Of a stretch of 6,388 nucleotides of DNA, positions 5,615 to 6,388 are shown piece after piece (position 1 is the stretch's first letter; every line of letters starts with the position of its first letter). Origin of the DNA: Clostridium sp. CAG:448. Its GTDB lineage: Bacteria > Bacillota > Clostridia > Oscillospirales > CAG-272. The stretch spans positions 2,763 to 9,150 of the forward strand of contig FR890509.1 of NCBI GenBank assembly GCA_000433415.1, in the 5' to 3' direction. The notes beneath the pieces were generated by a model. The model ran no database searches and was not told where the DNA came from. It worked only from the letters and a program-made list of their open reading frames with translations. The translations under genes were made by a program, and so were the position numbers.

Positions 5615-5884
5615 ATGAAAGCAGTTATTACGGTAACAGGAAAAGACAGCGTCGGCATCATTGCCGCCGTAGCGGCAGAATGTGCCGATTGCCAGGTCAA
5701 TATCCTGGATATTTCGCAAAGCGTATTGCAGGAGTATTTCGCAATGATCATGATTGCGGATATCGACCGTCTGAATATTCCGTTTTCCGATTTTGCGGAC
5801 CGGATGAGCGCACTCGGCGAAGCGCATGGATTGGACATTCATACCATGCACGAGGAAATATTCAATACCATGCACAGAATCTGA
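5615..5884 (+). CDS. ACT domain-containing protein (UPF0237 family)
   Basis: This 89-residue protein is a single ACT domain, the full length for UPF0237. The glycine-bearing first loop is at 8-16 (TGKDSVGII). The second strand is NILDISQSVLQEYFAMIMIADI (29-50). The family ending HGLDIHTMHEEIFNTMHRI (71-89) is intact. ACT domains usually dimerise and bind amino acids or similar small ligands, and the first loop is where ligand would be expected. There is no catalytic or DNA-binding part, so it is probably a sensor subunit. ATG 5615 has GGAGGG (5602-5607) seven bases upstream. The UPF0210 gene follows after 10 bases, and this pairing is widespread in Firmicutes. A partnership with the UPF0210 protein is therefore likely; the ligand is unknown. 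Confidence 0.93.
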   Translation: MKAVITVTGKDSVGIIAAVAAECADCQVNILDISQSVLQEYFAMIMIADIDRLNIPFSDFADRMSALGEAHGLDIHTMHEEIFNTMHRI

Positions 5885-5894
5885 GGAAACGGAA

Positions 5895-6388
5895 ATGCTG
5901 GAGTCAAGAGATATTATGGAAACCATTCAGATGATACGGCAGGAGAACCTGGACATCCGTACCATCACAATGGGTATTTCGCTGTTCGACTGCGTCAGCG
6001 ATGACGAGGGACGGCTTTGCGACAATGTTTACGAAAAGATCACCCGCTGTGCCGCGGATCTGGTAAAGACGGGGTGCGAAATCGAGAAAAAATACGGCAT
6101 TCCGATTGTCAACAAGCGGGTTGCGGTCACGCCGGTGTCTCTGATCGGCGGCAGACTGTCGCCGGACGGGTACGTGCATCTTGCGCAAACCCTGCAGCGC
6201 GCGGCACAAACGCTGGGAATCAACTTCATCGGCGGTTTTTCCGCACTGGTACATAAGGGCATGACCGCGGGGGACCGCAATCTCATTGAGGCAATCCCGG
6301 AGGCGCTTGCGCAGACGGAGCTGGTCTGTTCCTCCGTCAATGTGGCAACGACCAAAGCGGGCATCAATATGGACGCCATCCGGCTGAT
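5895..6388 (+). CDS. PFL family protein (UPF0210/DUF711), N-terminal part
   Basis: The first 164 codons of a gene that leaves the window are present; the full family length is about 450 residues. Family hallmarks are all in place: ETIQMIRQENLDIRTITMGISL (9-30), IEKKYGIPIVNKRVAVTP (63-80), GINFIGGFSALVHKG (108-122), GDRNLIEAIPEAL (126-138) and VCSSVNVATTKAGINMDAI (144-162). The family (PF05167) is named for structural likeness to pyruvate formate-lyase, but the glycyl-radical chemistry has not been shown for it and its reaction is unknown. ATG 5895 lies 10 bases after the ACT gene stop. AGGA (5884-5887) overlaps that stop, a sign of translational coupling. A later in-frame ATG (5916) lacks as good a ribosome site. 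The protein is expected to be cytosolic and to work with the ACT protein. Confidence 0.93.
   Translation, partial: MLESRDIMETIQMIRQENLDIRTITMGISLFDCVSDDEGRLCDNVYEKITRCAADLVKTGCEIEKKYGIPIVNKRVAVTPVSLIGGRLSPDGYVHLAQTLQRAAQTLGINFIGGFSALVHKGMTAGDRNLIEAIPEALAQTELVCSSVNVATTKAGINMDAIRL

Overview
The window looks like chromosome from a mid-to-high GC member of the Clostridia (Bacillota), probably near the Oscillospirales/Ruminococcaceae. This rests on strong GGAGG-type ribosome binding sites, near-consensus sigma-A promoters with 17-18 base spacers, a YtqB/MnmM-type methyltransferase, a DUF6062 protein, and an ACT-UPF0210 (PFL family) gene pair. The genus cannot be fixed from the sequence. No RNA gene, CRISPR array, insertion sequence, prophage gene or origin was seen.

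Layout. Positions 1-1560 hold a leftward operon: a Cys-rich DUF6062 protein (838-1560), the tRNA wobble-uridine methyltransferase MnmM (265-819), and the start of an exported protein or lipoprotein that leaves the window (236 to 1). The gaps are 18 and 28 bases. The gap at 1561-1735 carries two overlapping, face-to-face sigma-A-type promoters. One drives the operon. The other drives a rightward gene for an unrecognised 167-residue protein (1736-2239). A strong separate promoter (2325-2354) then drives a stand-alone 431-residue lipoprotein gene (2411-3706) of unknown function. By eye its base composition is less GC-rich than its neighbours. It is followed by two hairpins and a bidirectional terminator (3750-3855), which also closes a leftward gene for a small four-helix membrane protein (3878-4441, GTG start). 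That gene's promoter -10 box sits inside a perfect inverted repeat.

The right end is a classic divergent regulator/target layout. A LysR-type regulator (4517-5452) is read leftward. An ACT-domain protein (5615-5884) and a UPF0210/PFL family protein (5895 to the window end) are read rightward as a tight pair. The 162-base gap between them has a promoter for each direction and three copies of the heptamer TCTRTAG, a candidate regulator site.

There is no clear defence, mobile or biosynthetic system here. The points most worth a second look are: an internal duplication of a probable metal-binding CxxC...CxxH module in the DUF6062 protein, which is co-transcribed with a tRNA-modification enzyme; the mirror-symmetric promoter pair; the operator-like repeat at the membrane-protein promoter; and the orphan lipoprotein.
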